Below, one piece after another: positions 54,105 through 61,751 of a stretch of 64,000 bases of DNA. The stretch's first letter is position 1; every line of letters starts with the position of its first letter. The notes under the pieces are model-generated. The model did no database searches. It was not told where the DNA came from and saw only the letters and a program-made list of their open reading frames with translations. Source of the DNA: Bacteroidota bacterium (GTDB lineage: Bacteria > Bacteroidota > Bacteroidia > Cytophagales > Cyclobacteriaceae); contig JAFEAL010000004.1 of NCBI GenBank assembly GCA_018266435.1, positions 62,001-126,000 of the forward strand. Reading direction: 5' to 3'. Made by a program: the position numbers and the translations under genes.

Positions 54105-54773
54105 ATGAAGTGGCTTATTGATCTTTTCACCAGTTCACTGGGAAGAAAACTGTTGATGGCTCTTACCGGCTTGTTTCTTATCAGTTTTCTGGTAATTCAT
54201 TGCACCATCAACGCAATGATTTTTTATAATGATGGCGGTACCACTTTTTCTCATTGGGGTCACTTCATGGGTACGAACCCCGTCATCCGCACGTTAGAGG
54301 TGGGATTGGTTGCTGGATTTCTTATCCACATTTTTCAAGGTCTTTTACTTTGGAAGAGAAACCACCAGGCGCGTCCGGTAAAATATAGTGTATCAAAAGA
54401 TCCCAAGAGTACGTGGTATAGCCGCAGCATGGGTTTACTCGGCACATTGCTTTTGTTGTTTTTGATTATGCACACCTCGCACTTCTGGATTCCTAACCGT
54501 ACCCATCAGTTTACACAAGGGGAAGAACTACCTCTTTACAACATGATGTTTGAGGTGTTTTCAAATCCGTGGGTTGTATTCTTCTACGTGGTGGGGTGTG
54601 TGTCGTTATTCTGGCATTTACTCCACGGATTTGCCAGTGCTTTTCAAACACTTGGCCTCAATCATTTAAAATATAATGGTATCATTTCATTTATAGGTAC
54701 TGCTTTTTCCATCATTGTTCCTTTTCTTTTTGCATTGATGCCCATTGCAGTTTATTTAAAATGGATTAATTAA
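54105..54773 (+). CDS. sdhC: Succinate dehydrogenase cytochrome b subunit
   Basis: A 222-residue membrane anchor with five transmembrane helices, of the B-type (b558) class used with menaquinone. Conserved elements are 'LFTSSLGRKLLMALTGLFLI' and 'FLVIHCTINA', the His residues near helices II-V, 'KDPKSTWYSRSMGLLGTLLL', 'MHTSHFWIP' and 'WHLLHGFASAFQTLG'. It binds heme and quinone and holds the SdhAB head at the inner membrane. First gene of sdhCAB, 33 bases before sdhA. Confidence 0.93.
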   Translation: MKWLIDLFTSSLGRKLLMALTGLFLISFLVIHCTINAMIFYNDGGTTFSHWGHFMGTNPVIRTLEVGLVAGFLIHIFQGLLLWKRNHQARPVKYSVSKDPKSTWYSRSMGLLGTLLLLFLIMHTSHFWIPNRTHQFTQGEELPLYNMMFEVFSNPWVVFFYVVGCVSLFWHLLHGFASAFQTLGLNHLKYNGIISFIGTAFSIIVPFLFALMPIAVYLKWIN

Positions 54774-54806
54774 TTCGATAACTATACTATAAGACAGCAT
54801 TGCACT

Positions 54807-56732
54807 ATGAAGTTTGAATCTAAAACTCCTGAAGGGCCGCTGGCCGAAAAGTGGACGAAGCATAAGTTTAATTTGAAACTGGTGAATCCCGCCAATAAAC
54901 GAAAGTATGAGGTGATTGTGGTGGGAACCGGACTGGCCGGAGCATCGGCCGCAGCTTCATTGGCCGAGTTGGGCTACAATGTAAAGGCATTTTGTTTTCA
55001 GGATAGCCCACGCAGGGCACACAGCATTGCAGCACAAGGCGGGATCAACGCAGCCAAAAATTATCAAAACGATGGCGACAGTGTGTACCGCTTATTTTAT
55101 GATACCATTAAAGGAGGAGACTATCGCTCACGCGAAGCAAATGTTTATCGTCTGGCCGAAGTAAGTGTTAATATCATTGACCAGTGCGTGGCGCAAGGTG
55201 TACCCTTTGCCCGGGAGTATGGCGGATTGCTGGCCAACCGATCATTTGGCGGGGCACAAGTGTCGCGTACATTTTATGCCCGCGGCCAAACCGGGCAGCA
55301 ATTGCTATTGGGAGCCTACAGCGCACTGAACCGCCAGATTGCCAACGGCAAAGTGAAAATGTACACACGCACCGAGATGCTCGATGTGGTAGTAACCGAT
55401 GGAAAGGCACGCGGCATCATCACCCGTGACCTGGTTACAGGAAAAATAGAAGCACACAGTGCTCACGCTGTTCTGCTATGCACCGGGGGATATGGAAATG
55501 TATTTTATCTCTCCACAAACGCAAAAGGATCAAACGTAACGGCAGCCTGGAGGGCACACAAAAAAGGGGCATTGTTTGCTAACCCATGTTTTACTCAAAT
55601 ACACCCCACCTGCATTCCGGTTTCGGGAGATCATCAGTCAAAACTGACACTGATGTCGGAGTCGCTCCGCAACGATGGCCGTGTGTGGGTGCCTAAAACA
55701 GCGCATAAAGGGCTGAAGGCCAAAGAAGCCGCTTCAATTCCGGAGTCAGATCGCGATTATTTTTTAGAAAGAAAATACCCCTCGTTCGGAAACCTGGTGC
55801 CGCGCGATGTAGCCTCGCGCAATGGTAAGATGATGTGTGATGAAGGACGCGGAGTGGGAGCTACCGGTCTGGCGGTATTTCTCGATTTTGCCGATGCTAT
55901 TAAACGAGTTGGCCGCGATGTCATCTCTGCTAAGTACGGCAACCTCTTTGATATGTATAAACAAATCACAGGCGATGACCCCTACGAAATGCCGATGATG
56001 ATTTTCCCGGCTGTGCATTACACGATGGGCGGCCTTTGGGTGGACTATAATTTAATGACTAGCGTTCCGGGGCTGTATGCCCTGGGCGAGGCCAACTACT
56101 CCGACCACGGGGCAAACCGTCTTGGTGCCAGTGCACTTATGCAGGGATTGGCCGATGGCTATTTTGTAATTCCCTATACGATTGGTGATTATTTGGCCCA
56201 CCTTGGGTGGAATGATAAGGTTGGGACAGACCACCCGGCATTCAAAGAAGCCATTGACGGTGTGAATGCAAAAATCAGCAAGCTCCTTTCCATCAAAGGA
56301 AAGAAAACAGTAGATGAACTGCACCGCGAGTTAGGGCTCACCTTGTGGGAACACTGCGGCATGTCGCGCAACGAAGAAGGTTTGAAGGCAGCCAAGAAAA
56401 AAATCCAGGAACTTCGGGCCGATTTTTGGCAAAATGTAAATGTACTCGGAGGCTCCAATGAATTGAATATGGAACTTGAAAAAGCAGGCCGTGTGGCCGA
56501 CTTTATGGAACTTGGCGAATTGATGGTAGATGATGCATTGAACCGTAAAGAATCATGTGGCTGCCACTTCCGCGAAGAATCACAAACACCCGAAGGCGAA
56601 GCCTTGCGCATTGACAGTGATTATGCTTTTTCTTCGGCATGGGAATACAAAGGTGAAAACCAACCGGAAGAATTGCATAAAGAAGAATTGCATTTTGAAA
56701 ACGTGAAACTCACACAACGCAGTTATAAATAA
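54807..56732 (+). CDS. sdhA: Succinate dehydrogenase/fumarate reductase flavoprotein subunit
   Basis: A 641-residue subunit that oxidises succinate to fumarate (or the reverse). The FAD-binding '[20 protein letters not shown]' is followed by the covalent-FAD region '[19 protein letters not shown]'. The active-site part has '[20 protein letters not shown]', '[20 protein letters not shown]' and '[12 protein letters not shown]'. '[20 protein letters not shown]' closes the FAD domain. The length fits B-type enzymes. Partner genes lie directly before and after. Confidence 0.97.
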   Translation: MKFESKTPEGPLAEKWTKHKFNLKLVNPANKRKYEVIVVGTGLAGASAAASLAELGYNVKAFCFQDSPRRAHSIAAQGGINAAKNYQNDGDSVYRLFYDTIKGGDYRSREANVYRLAEVSVNIIDQCVAQGVPFAREYGGLLANRSFGGAQVSRTFYARGQTGQQLLLGAYSALNRQIANGKVKMYTRTEMLDVVVTDGKARGIITRDLVTGKIEAHSAHAVLLCTGGYGNVFYLSTNAKGSNVTAAWRAHKKGALFANPCFTQIHPTCIPVSGDHQSKLTLMSESLRNDGRVWVPKTAHKGLKAKEAASIPESDRDYFLERKYPSFGNLVPRDVASRNGKMMCDEGRGVGATGLAVFLDFADAIKRVGRDVISAKYGNLFDMYKQITGDDPYEMPMMIFPAVHYTMGGLWVDYNLMTSVPGLYALGEANYSDHGANRLGASALMQGLADGYFVIPYTIGDYLAHLGWNDKVGTDHPAFKEAIDGVNAKISKLLSIKGKKTVDELHRELGLTLWEHCGMSRNEEGLKAAKKKIQELRADFWQNVNVLGGSNELNMELEKAGRVADFMELGELMVDDALNRKESCGCHFREESQTPEGEALRIDSDYAFSSAWEYKGENQPEELHKEELHFENVKLTQRSYK

Positions 56733-56752
56733 ACCAAAAAACTGTACCGATC

Positions 56753-57520
56753 ATGAAGATCACATTGAAAGTCTGGAGACAGAAAAACAGAACTACCAAG
56801 GGTGAATTTAAAACCTACCAGCACGAACACGTTTCGCCCGATATGTCATTTCTTGAAATGATGGATGTGCTGAATACCGAACTTATAAAAAAGGGAGAAG
56901 AGCCTATCCATTTTGACCATGACTGTCGCGAAGGCATTTGCGGTATGTGCAGCATGTATATCAATGGCCACCCGCACGGGCCTTTACAAACTACCACATG
57001 CCAGCTTCACATGCGCACATTTAAAGATGGTGAGACCATTACCGTTGAGCCATGGCGAGCCCAGGCATTCCCGGTTATTAAAGATCTGGTAGTTGACCGG
57101 AGTGCATTTGATCGCATCCAGCAAGCAGGAGGATATGTAAGCGTAAATACAGGAGGGGTACCCGATGCCAACGAAATTCCGATTTCAAAAAACATAGCCG
57201 ATGAGGCATTTGATTCTGCTGCCTGTATCGGATGTGGAGCCTGTGTGGCAGCATGTAAAAATTCTTCTGCCATGTTGTTTGTAAGTGCCAAAGTATCGCA
57301 ATTTGCCTTGTTGCCACAAGGGCATGCCGAGCGGAAGGAACGTGCCGAGAAAATGGTGGCACAAATGGATGCCGAAGGCTTCGGAAATTGCAGTAATACA
57401 AAGGCGTGCGAGGCTGAGTGTCCCAAAGCAATTTCAGTTTCCAATATTGCCCGACTCAACCGCGAGTATTTTTCGGCCATGGTTAGCAGCTATAAAGTAA
57501 CGGTAGGGGGAGGGGAATAA
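56753..57520 (+). CDS. sdhB: Succinate dehydrogenase/fumarate reductase iron-sulfur subunit
   Basis: A 255-residue electron-transfer subunit. The N-terminal [2Fe-2S] domain has '[20 protein letters not shown]' and a further Cys in 'TTTCQLHM'. The C-terminal ferredoxin part carries '[15 protein letters not shown]' and '[11 protein letters not shown]', giving the [4Fe-4S] and [3Fe-4S] centres. It links SdhA flavin to the quinone site in SdhC. It is 20 bases after sdhA and ends the operon. Confidence 0.97.
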   Translation: MKITLKVWRQKNRTTKGEFKTYQHEHVSPDMSFLEMMDVLNTELIKKGEEPIHFDHDCREGICGMCSMYINGHPHGPLQTTTCQLHMRTFKDGETITVEPWRAQAFPVIKDLVVDRSAFDRIQQAGGYVSVNTGGVPDANEIPISKNIADEAFDSAACIGCGACVAACKNSSAMLFVSAKVSQFALLPQGHAERKERAEKMVAQMDAEGFGNCSNTKACEAECPKAISVSNIARLNREYFSAMVSSYKVTVGGGE

Positions 57521-57794
57521 TTTTTCTTATGCTCTTTGATGATTAGGTAATTTCAGGTCATTAATATGTGGCGAAGAAGTTCGCCCAGAAACGCCTGAAA
57601 AATATAAGGCTAATAACTCTTGTTCAAAGTAAATTTTATACGGATGAACAGGAGTTATTTATTTACAGAATGTTTTCTCTTAAGCCACAGTCTTTTATTT
57701 TACCTGTTTGATGAATTCATGCACAACAAGATGCTGCAGAAACAGGCATAACACATACGGCTACAAGTATTGTTAACAATAAAAAATTCTACCC
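57521..57794 (+). other. Intergenic region with a long hairpin after sdhB
   Basis: A 15-bp inverted repeat with one mismatch (57612-57626 with 57645-57659) and an 18-base loop lies 92 bases after sdhB, followed by a weak T-rich run. It may end the sdh transcript or stabilise its 3' end. The rest holds no recognised gene. Confidence 0.35.
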
Positions 57795-58282
57795 CTTGAA
57801 TTTATTTTCAGTTCCTTTTTTTACGATGTCTGGTTAAATGAAAATAAACAAACTACCCTGCGTGCGTATGCTGACTATTTTCTTGCTGACTACGCAAAAA
57901 GGTACTTCCGCTACTGGGGTGTAATTAACCCCTCTGATGGATTATAGCCTGGTTTTCTTCCCGGAAGCAACGGTAATGCCTTTCCCATGTAGGGCTTCGG
58001 GAACGTGTTTTATGGTCAAGCCGGATACCTGGTGAAAAAAGAATTGCTTGGCAAACGAAACGGTATGTTAATGCCCTGTTTTCAATTACAAAGCGCAAAA
58101 TTTAACCGGCTAAATGGCCGAAGAATGTGCATGACATAGGTGCGAACTGGCTTATTAAAGAGCACAATAGCAAGTTTACCTTAGACTACCGAAGCAGGCC
58201 CACATACAATGAAAATGGAACAACTTTGATGTCCGGTGCACGTAAAGCACAAATCACACTTCAATACCAGATTTACTTTTGA
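57795..58282 (+). pseudogene. Decayed C-terminal half of a porin gene
   Basis: Reading from 57795 gives porin-like strands ('EFIFSSFFYDVWLNENKQTT', 'LRAYADYFLADYAKRYFR', 'YWGVINPSDG') until an in-frame TAG, then 'PGFLPGSNGNAFPM', another TAG, and 'GFGNVFYGQAGYLVKKELLG'. After at least one frameshift, 'NWLIKEHNSKFTLDYRSRP' and 'RKAQITLQYQIYF' run to a TGA at 58280-58282. The order and the final aromatic strand match outer-membrane porins of the phosphate-selective OprP/O type in Bacteroidota. The N-terminal half is absent, so the gene is dead. Confidence 0.75.
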
Positions 58283-58311
58283 TGACGATTTTCCCATTTC
58301 AAAAATAATCC

Positions 58312-58319
58312 TACCTTTG
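58312..58319 (+). promoter_or_regulatory. Bacteroidota -7 box before tRNA-Gln
   Basis: TACCTTTG matches TAnnTTTG and lies 30 bases before the tRNA 5' end. A -33 TTG is not evident at the usual distance. Confidence 0.45.
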
Positions 58320-58348
58320 CGCTCCAAATTTTAGGATTTGGGGGTTAT

Positions 58349-58422
58349 TGTCCCGTGGTGTAATGGCAACACTGCAGATTTTGATTCTGCCTTTCTAGGT
58401 TCGAGTCCTAGCGGGACAACCA
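58349..58422 (+). tRNA. tRNA-Gln (anticodon UUG)
   Basis: The acceptor stem TGTCCCG pairs with CGGGACA, followed by the discriminator A and an encoded CCA. The anticodon stem GCAGA/TCTGC encloses the loop TTTTGAT with anticodon TTG, reading Gln codons. The T loop TTCGAGT is normal. Total 74 bases with CCA. A hairpin follows 4 bases later. Confidence 0.95.
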
Positions 58423-58426
58423 GTTT

Positions 58427-58448
58427 AAACCCGCGTGTGCGGGTTTTT
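58427..58448 (+). terminator. Terminator after tRNA-Gln
   Basis: An 8-bp inverted repeat (58427-58434 with 58439-58446) with a 4-base loop runs into a T5 tract. It separates the tRNA from prs, whose ATG is 12 bases further on, so some read-through or a start within the stem region must supply prs. Confidence 0.75.
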
Positions 58449-58459
58449 AGTTTAGCAAT

Positions 58460-59389
58460 ATGGCTGTAAAGATTTTTTCAGGAAGCGCAACCACTTACTT
58501 GGCAGAAAAGATTGCCTATGCGTATGGCGAACCTTTGGGCAAAGTAAACTACCAGCACTTCAGCGATGGAGAAATGTCGCCCTATATATCTGAATCGGTG
58601 CGTGGTCATGATGTCTTTTTAGTTCAGTCCACTTTTGCACCAGCTGATAATTTTCTTGAACTCATGCTCATGATTGATGCAGCCCGCAGAGCAAGTGCTG
58701 AAAATGTAAATGTCATTATTCCTTATTTTGGCTATGCACGTCAAGACCGTAAAGACAAACCCAGGGTAGCGATTGCGGCTAAACTTATTGCTAACCTGAT
58801 TTCTGCAGCCGGTGCCGACCGTATTATGACTTGCGATTTACACGCTGACCAGATACAAGGCTTCTTTGATATTCCGGTGGATCACCTTGACGGGAATTTT
58901 ATTTTTGTTCCGTATTTAAAATCATTAAAACTCCCTGATATCATGTTTGCTTCACCTGATGTGGGTGGAATTAAACGAGCCAGAAGTTTTGCTAAATTTT
59001 TTGATGCCGAATTAGCGGTTTGTGATAAGCACCGAAAGGAAGCCAACAAAATTGAAAGTATGAGGTTGATTGGCGAAGTAGAAGGCAAAGACGTGATATT
59101 GGTAGATGACTTAGTAGATACAGCCGGTACCATCTGCAAAGCAGCATCGCTGTTGAAAGAAAAGGGAGCAAAATCTGTTCGTGCGGTGTGTACACATCCG
59201 GTCCTTTCGGGTAAAGCATACGAGAATATCAATCATTCCGAGTTGGAAGAAATAGTGGTAACCGATACCATTCCTTTGCGAGGCGAGTCATCAAAAATAA
59301 AAGTATTGACCGTTTCTGATTTGTTTGCCAAAGCCATCCGGAAAATTCACGACCACGAATCCATCAGCTCACTTTTTATAAGACTTTAA
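58460..59389 (+). CDS. prs: Ribose-phosphate pyrophosphokinase
   Basis: A 309-residue enzyme that makes PRPP from ribose-5-phosphate and ATP for nucleotide, histidine and tryptophan synthesis. Motifs are the flexible loop 'FGYARQDRKDKPRVAIAAKL', the 'MTCDLHADQIQGFFDIPVDH' segment and the PRPP site 'DVILVDDLVDTAGTI'. Length is normal. rplY follows after 44 bases, a gene order seen in many bacteria. Confidence 0.96.
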   Translation: MAVKIFSGSATTYLAEKIAYAYGEPLGKVNYQHFSDGEMSPYISESVRGHDVFLVQSTFAPADNFLELMLMIDAARRASAENVNVIIPYFGYARQDRKDKPRVAIAAKLIANLISAAGADRIMTCDLHADQIQGFFDIPVDHLDGNFIFVPYLKSLKLPDIMFASPDVGGIKRARSFAKFFDAELAVCDKHRKEANKIESMRLIGEVEGKDVILVDDLVDTAGTICKAASLLKEKGAKSVRAVCTHPVLSGKAYENINHSELEEIVVTDTIPLRGESSKIKVLTVSDLFAKAIRKIHDHESISSLFIRL

Positions 59390-59433
59390 ATTACAGACTA
59401 CGTTTATTATTAACCATTAACTAAATAACTATT

Positions 59434-60123
59434 ATGAAAACTATTGAGATTATAGGGTATAAAAGAGCAAATCTCGGTAAGAGCGATTCTCAAAAAGTTC
59501 GCGACTACGGACATGTGCCATGTGTATTGTATGGCGGTGGGCAACAAGTGCACTTCCATTCACCGGTGATTTTATTTCGCGATCTGGTGTACACCAACGA
59601 AGCACACTTTGTGCACCTGAACATTGAAGGAGAAGAATGCCAGGCCATTATGCAGGAAGTGCAGTTTCACCCGGTGAGCGAAATTATTCTACACGTGGAT
59701 TTTTTGCGTATCAGTGAAGAACGTAAAATCAAAATGCAAATCCCTATTCGGTTAACCGGTCAGCCAAAAGGTGTTGAAAAAGGCGGGTTACTTGTTAGGA
59801 AACGTGCGGCATTGAAAGTGCTGGCATTTCCAAAAGACATGCCTGATCATATTGATATTAACTGCACAGATTTGGATTTTCACCATGCTATCAAAGTGGG
59901 TGATGTAAAGGTTCAGAATCTGGAATTTTTAGATCCCAAGCAAGCAGCTATTGCATCGGTAGAGGTGCCTCGCGCTGCTAAACTGGTAGAAGAAGTTGCG
60001 GCAGCCGCCACACCGGCTGAAGGCGCTGCTTCGGCTGCAGGTGCTACTCCGGCCGCGGGTGCTGCTCCGGCTGCGGATGCTAAAAAAGCAGAAGCTCCTA
60101 AGAAGGACGAAAAGAAAAAGTAA
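59434..60123 (+). CDS. rplY: 50S ribosomal protein L25 (general stress protein Ctc type)
   Basis: A 229-residue 5S-rRNA-binding ribosomal protein. The L25 domain (about 1-90: 'RDYGHVPCVLYGGGQQ', 'FHPVSEIILHVDFLRI') is followed by the TL5/Ctc beta-domain ('IPIRLTGQPKGVEKGGLL', 'DHIDINCTDLDFHHAIKVGD'). The C-terminal tail is an Ala/Gly/Pro-rich low-complexity stretch (about 190-215) ending in Lys/Glu, common in Bacteroidota L25. Followed by a strong terminator. Confidence 0.95.
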   Translation: MKTIEIIGYKRANLGKSDSQKVRDYGHVPCVLYGGGQQVHFHSPVILFRDLVYTNEAHFVHLNIEGEECQAIMQEVQFHPVSEIILHVDFLRISEERKIKMQIPIRLTGQPKGVEKGGLLVRKRAALKVLAFPKDMPDHIDINCTDLDFHHAIKVGDVKVQNLEFLDPKQAAIASVEVPRAAKLVEEVAAAATPAEGAASAAGATPAAGAAPAADAKKAEAPKKDEKKK

Positions 60124-60144
60124 ATTTCGTACCGACATAAACAC

Positions 60145-60178
60145 AATCCCGTTAGTGATACTGACGGGATTTTTTTTT
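60145..60178 (+). terminator. Rho-independent terminator after rplY
   Basis: A 12-bp stem with one G-U pair (60145-60156 with 60160-60171), a 3-base loop and a T8 tract, 21 bases after the rplY stop. Confidence 0.9.
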
Positions 60179-60208
60179 CTTCTTTTCCACACATACAGAC
60201 AAGTCAAT

Positions 60209-60216
60209 TATCTTTG
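60209..60216 (+). promoter_or_regulatory. Bacteroidota -7 box before pth
   Basis: TATCTTTG matches TAnnTTTG and ends 6 bases before the ATG at 60223, after the rplY terminator, which would give a leaderless or nearly leaderless mRNA. Confidence 0.45.
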
Positions 60217-60222
60217 ATCGAA

Positions 60223-60783
60223 ATGAAATACCTGATAGTTGGTTTGGGTAATCCGGGTGCTGCGTATGAACTCACCCGCCACAATATTGGTTTTTTGGTG
60301 CTTGACCGTGTGGCCGACACGCATAAAATTAATTTCAACACCGAAAGATTGGCTGATCGGGCAGAACTTAAATACAAAGGACGCTACCTGCATTTTATTA
60401 AGCCTAATACCTACATGAACCTAAGCGGAAAGGCCGTTGCCTATTGGTTGCAAGAATTAAAAATTGCAAAAGAAAATTTATTGATTGTTGTTGATGATAT
60501 CGCCCTTCCGTTTGGAGCCCTGCGTATGCGAACCAAAGGAAGTTCAGCCGGGCACAATGGGTTGAAAAACATAGAAGCTACGCTTGGCAATCAAGACTAC
60601 TCACGTCTGCGCTTTGGCATCGGAAATGATTTTGCCAAAGGTCAACAGGTGGATTTTGTACTTAGTAAATTTTCAAAACAAGAATTTGAACAACTTCCGG
60701 CCATGATGGATAATGCTGCCGATATGATTTATTCGTTTTGTACTATTGGCGCTGAGCGAACTATGAATTTTTTTAATAAATAA
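60223..60783 (+). CDS. pth: Peptidyl-tRNA hydrolase
   Basis: A 186-residue enzyme that frees tRNA from stalled peptidyl-tRNA. The entry 'MKYLIVGLGNPGAAYELTRH' carries the catalytic Asn and His ('TRHNIGF'), 'FIKPNTYMNLSGKAV' follows, and the catalytic Asp lies in 'VVDDIALPFG'. 'GSSAGHNGLKNIEATLG' completes the active site. ATG at 60223 is chosen over TTG at 60214, which overlaps the promoter box. Confidence 0.96.
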   Translation: MKYLIVGLGNPGAAYELTRHNIGFLVLDRVADTHKINFNTERLADRAELKYKGRYLHFIKPNTYMNLSGKAVAYWLQELKIAKENLLIVVDDIALPFGALRMRTKGSSAGHNGLKNIEATLGNQDYSRLRFGIGNDFAKGQQVDFVLSKFSKQEFEQLPAMMDNAADMIYSFCTIGAERTMNFFNK

Positions 60784-60822
60784 ACACTACGCAGCCATCA
60801 TCAGCCCAGCGTGACAACCCAA

Positions 60823-61596
60823 TCATTTATTTTTCAGCAGGCTGAGTAGCTCTTCGGCACTTTTTTCTAAATCGGGTTTCTCTTTCAGGTAAGGTTTTAA
60901 TCCTTCGCCCATGTAATTGGGTATCGTTTCGCCTTTCATTACTTTAGTTTGTATGTCGGTAAGTAAATCAAGTACATCTTTTTTACCGACAAAATTTTCT
61001 TTCTGTACTTTTTCAATAAACTGTTTGACAGCCAAAACCTTGTCGGTGCTGATCTCAACAGTCTTGGGCTGACCGTTCAGATTTTTAGTTTTAACGTCTA
61101 AACAAGTGTTGTACAGATCAACGATACGGTTCAGATCGTGTTTTGAAAAATCACCTTTTTGAAAATGATCTTTTATATCGGGGCAATCTCCTAAAAAATT
61201 TGACAGTATTTTTTTAAACGACAAGTTGGGCACTTCTACACCCTGGCCATCTCGTTTTAAAAGGTATTGCCCACTCCATGACGAATTGCTCTGGCCTTCC
61301 GGGTTGAAGGCAAGCAGGCTGAGGTAGCCATCTTTCACAATTTTCATCATGCGTATGCTGTTTTCATAACGCACGGCCCTGTATAAATCCTGGTTCATTC
61401 TCAGTGATCGGACTTGTGTAGATTGAAAGATCGTCTTTTTACCATGACTGGTTATTTGTACGCGATCGATTTTATCAAAGGATAAAATTTTAGCCTCACC
61501 CGTGAGTGTATCGCCCTTGAATGGAACGACAAAGTCAGCCTGGGCCCGAACAATCAGGCATGAAACCATATTGAGCAGAATAAATGTGTATTTCAT
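60823..61596 (-). CDS. Exported hypothetical protein
   Basis: A 257-residue protein with a signal peptide (about 1-19, ending IVRAQ). The N-terminal half is beta-rich: 'FKGDTLTGEAKILSFDKIDR', 'VQITSHGKKTIFQSTQVRS' and 'YLSLLAFNPEGQSN'. The C-terminal half is helical and Lys-rich ('KVLAVKQFIEKVQKENFVGK', 'DLEKSAEELLSLL'). I recognise no family; the first half resembles Bacteroidota proteins with a 'G-D-T-L-x-G-E' strand repeat, of unknown role. It is convergent with pth and divergent from the next gene. Confidence 0.6.
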   Translation of the reverse strand: MKYTFILLNMVSCLIVRAQADFVVPFKGDTLTGEAKILSFDKIDRVQITSHGKKTIFQSTQVRSLRMNQDLYRAVRYENSIRMMKIVKDGYLSLLAFNPEGQSNSSWSGQYLLKRDGQGVEVPNLSFKKILSNFLGDCPDIKDHFQKGDFSKHDLNRIVDLYNTCLDVKTKNLNGQPKTVEISTDKVLAVKQFIEKVQKENFVGKKDVLDLLTDIQTKVMKGETIPNYMGEGLKPYLKEKPDLEKSAEELLSLLKNK

Positions 61597-61751
61597 TTTA
61601 TAAGAATTAACCGGTGCAATTTATGATATCTTTTAACATAGTATTAGCAAAAAACGAATACAAAAACTTTTGTTAAGAACTTTGGCTTATCGTTTTGTTT
61701 GGTATTGACAATCAATTTTTTTCCCGTAGATTTTCGAATTAATAATTCTCT

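Noticed and set aside
56189..56611. Long open frame antisense to sdhA
   Set aside because: It lies wholly inside sdhA, shows low-complexity Ser/Pro-rich translation and no motif; it follows from the codon use of the real gene.
57007..57480. Long open frame antisense to sdhB
   Set aside because: Fully covered by sdhB, whose iron-sulfur motifs are intact; the antisense translation has no family features.
60000..60115. Repeated Ala/Pro/Gly codons at the end of rplY as a DNA repeat element
   Set aside because: The repeats keep the reading frame and encode the low-complexity L25 tail, so they are protein-level repetition.
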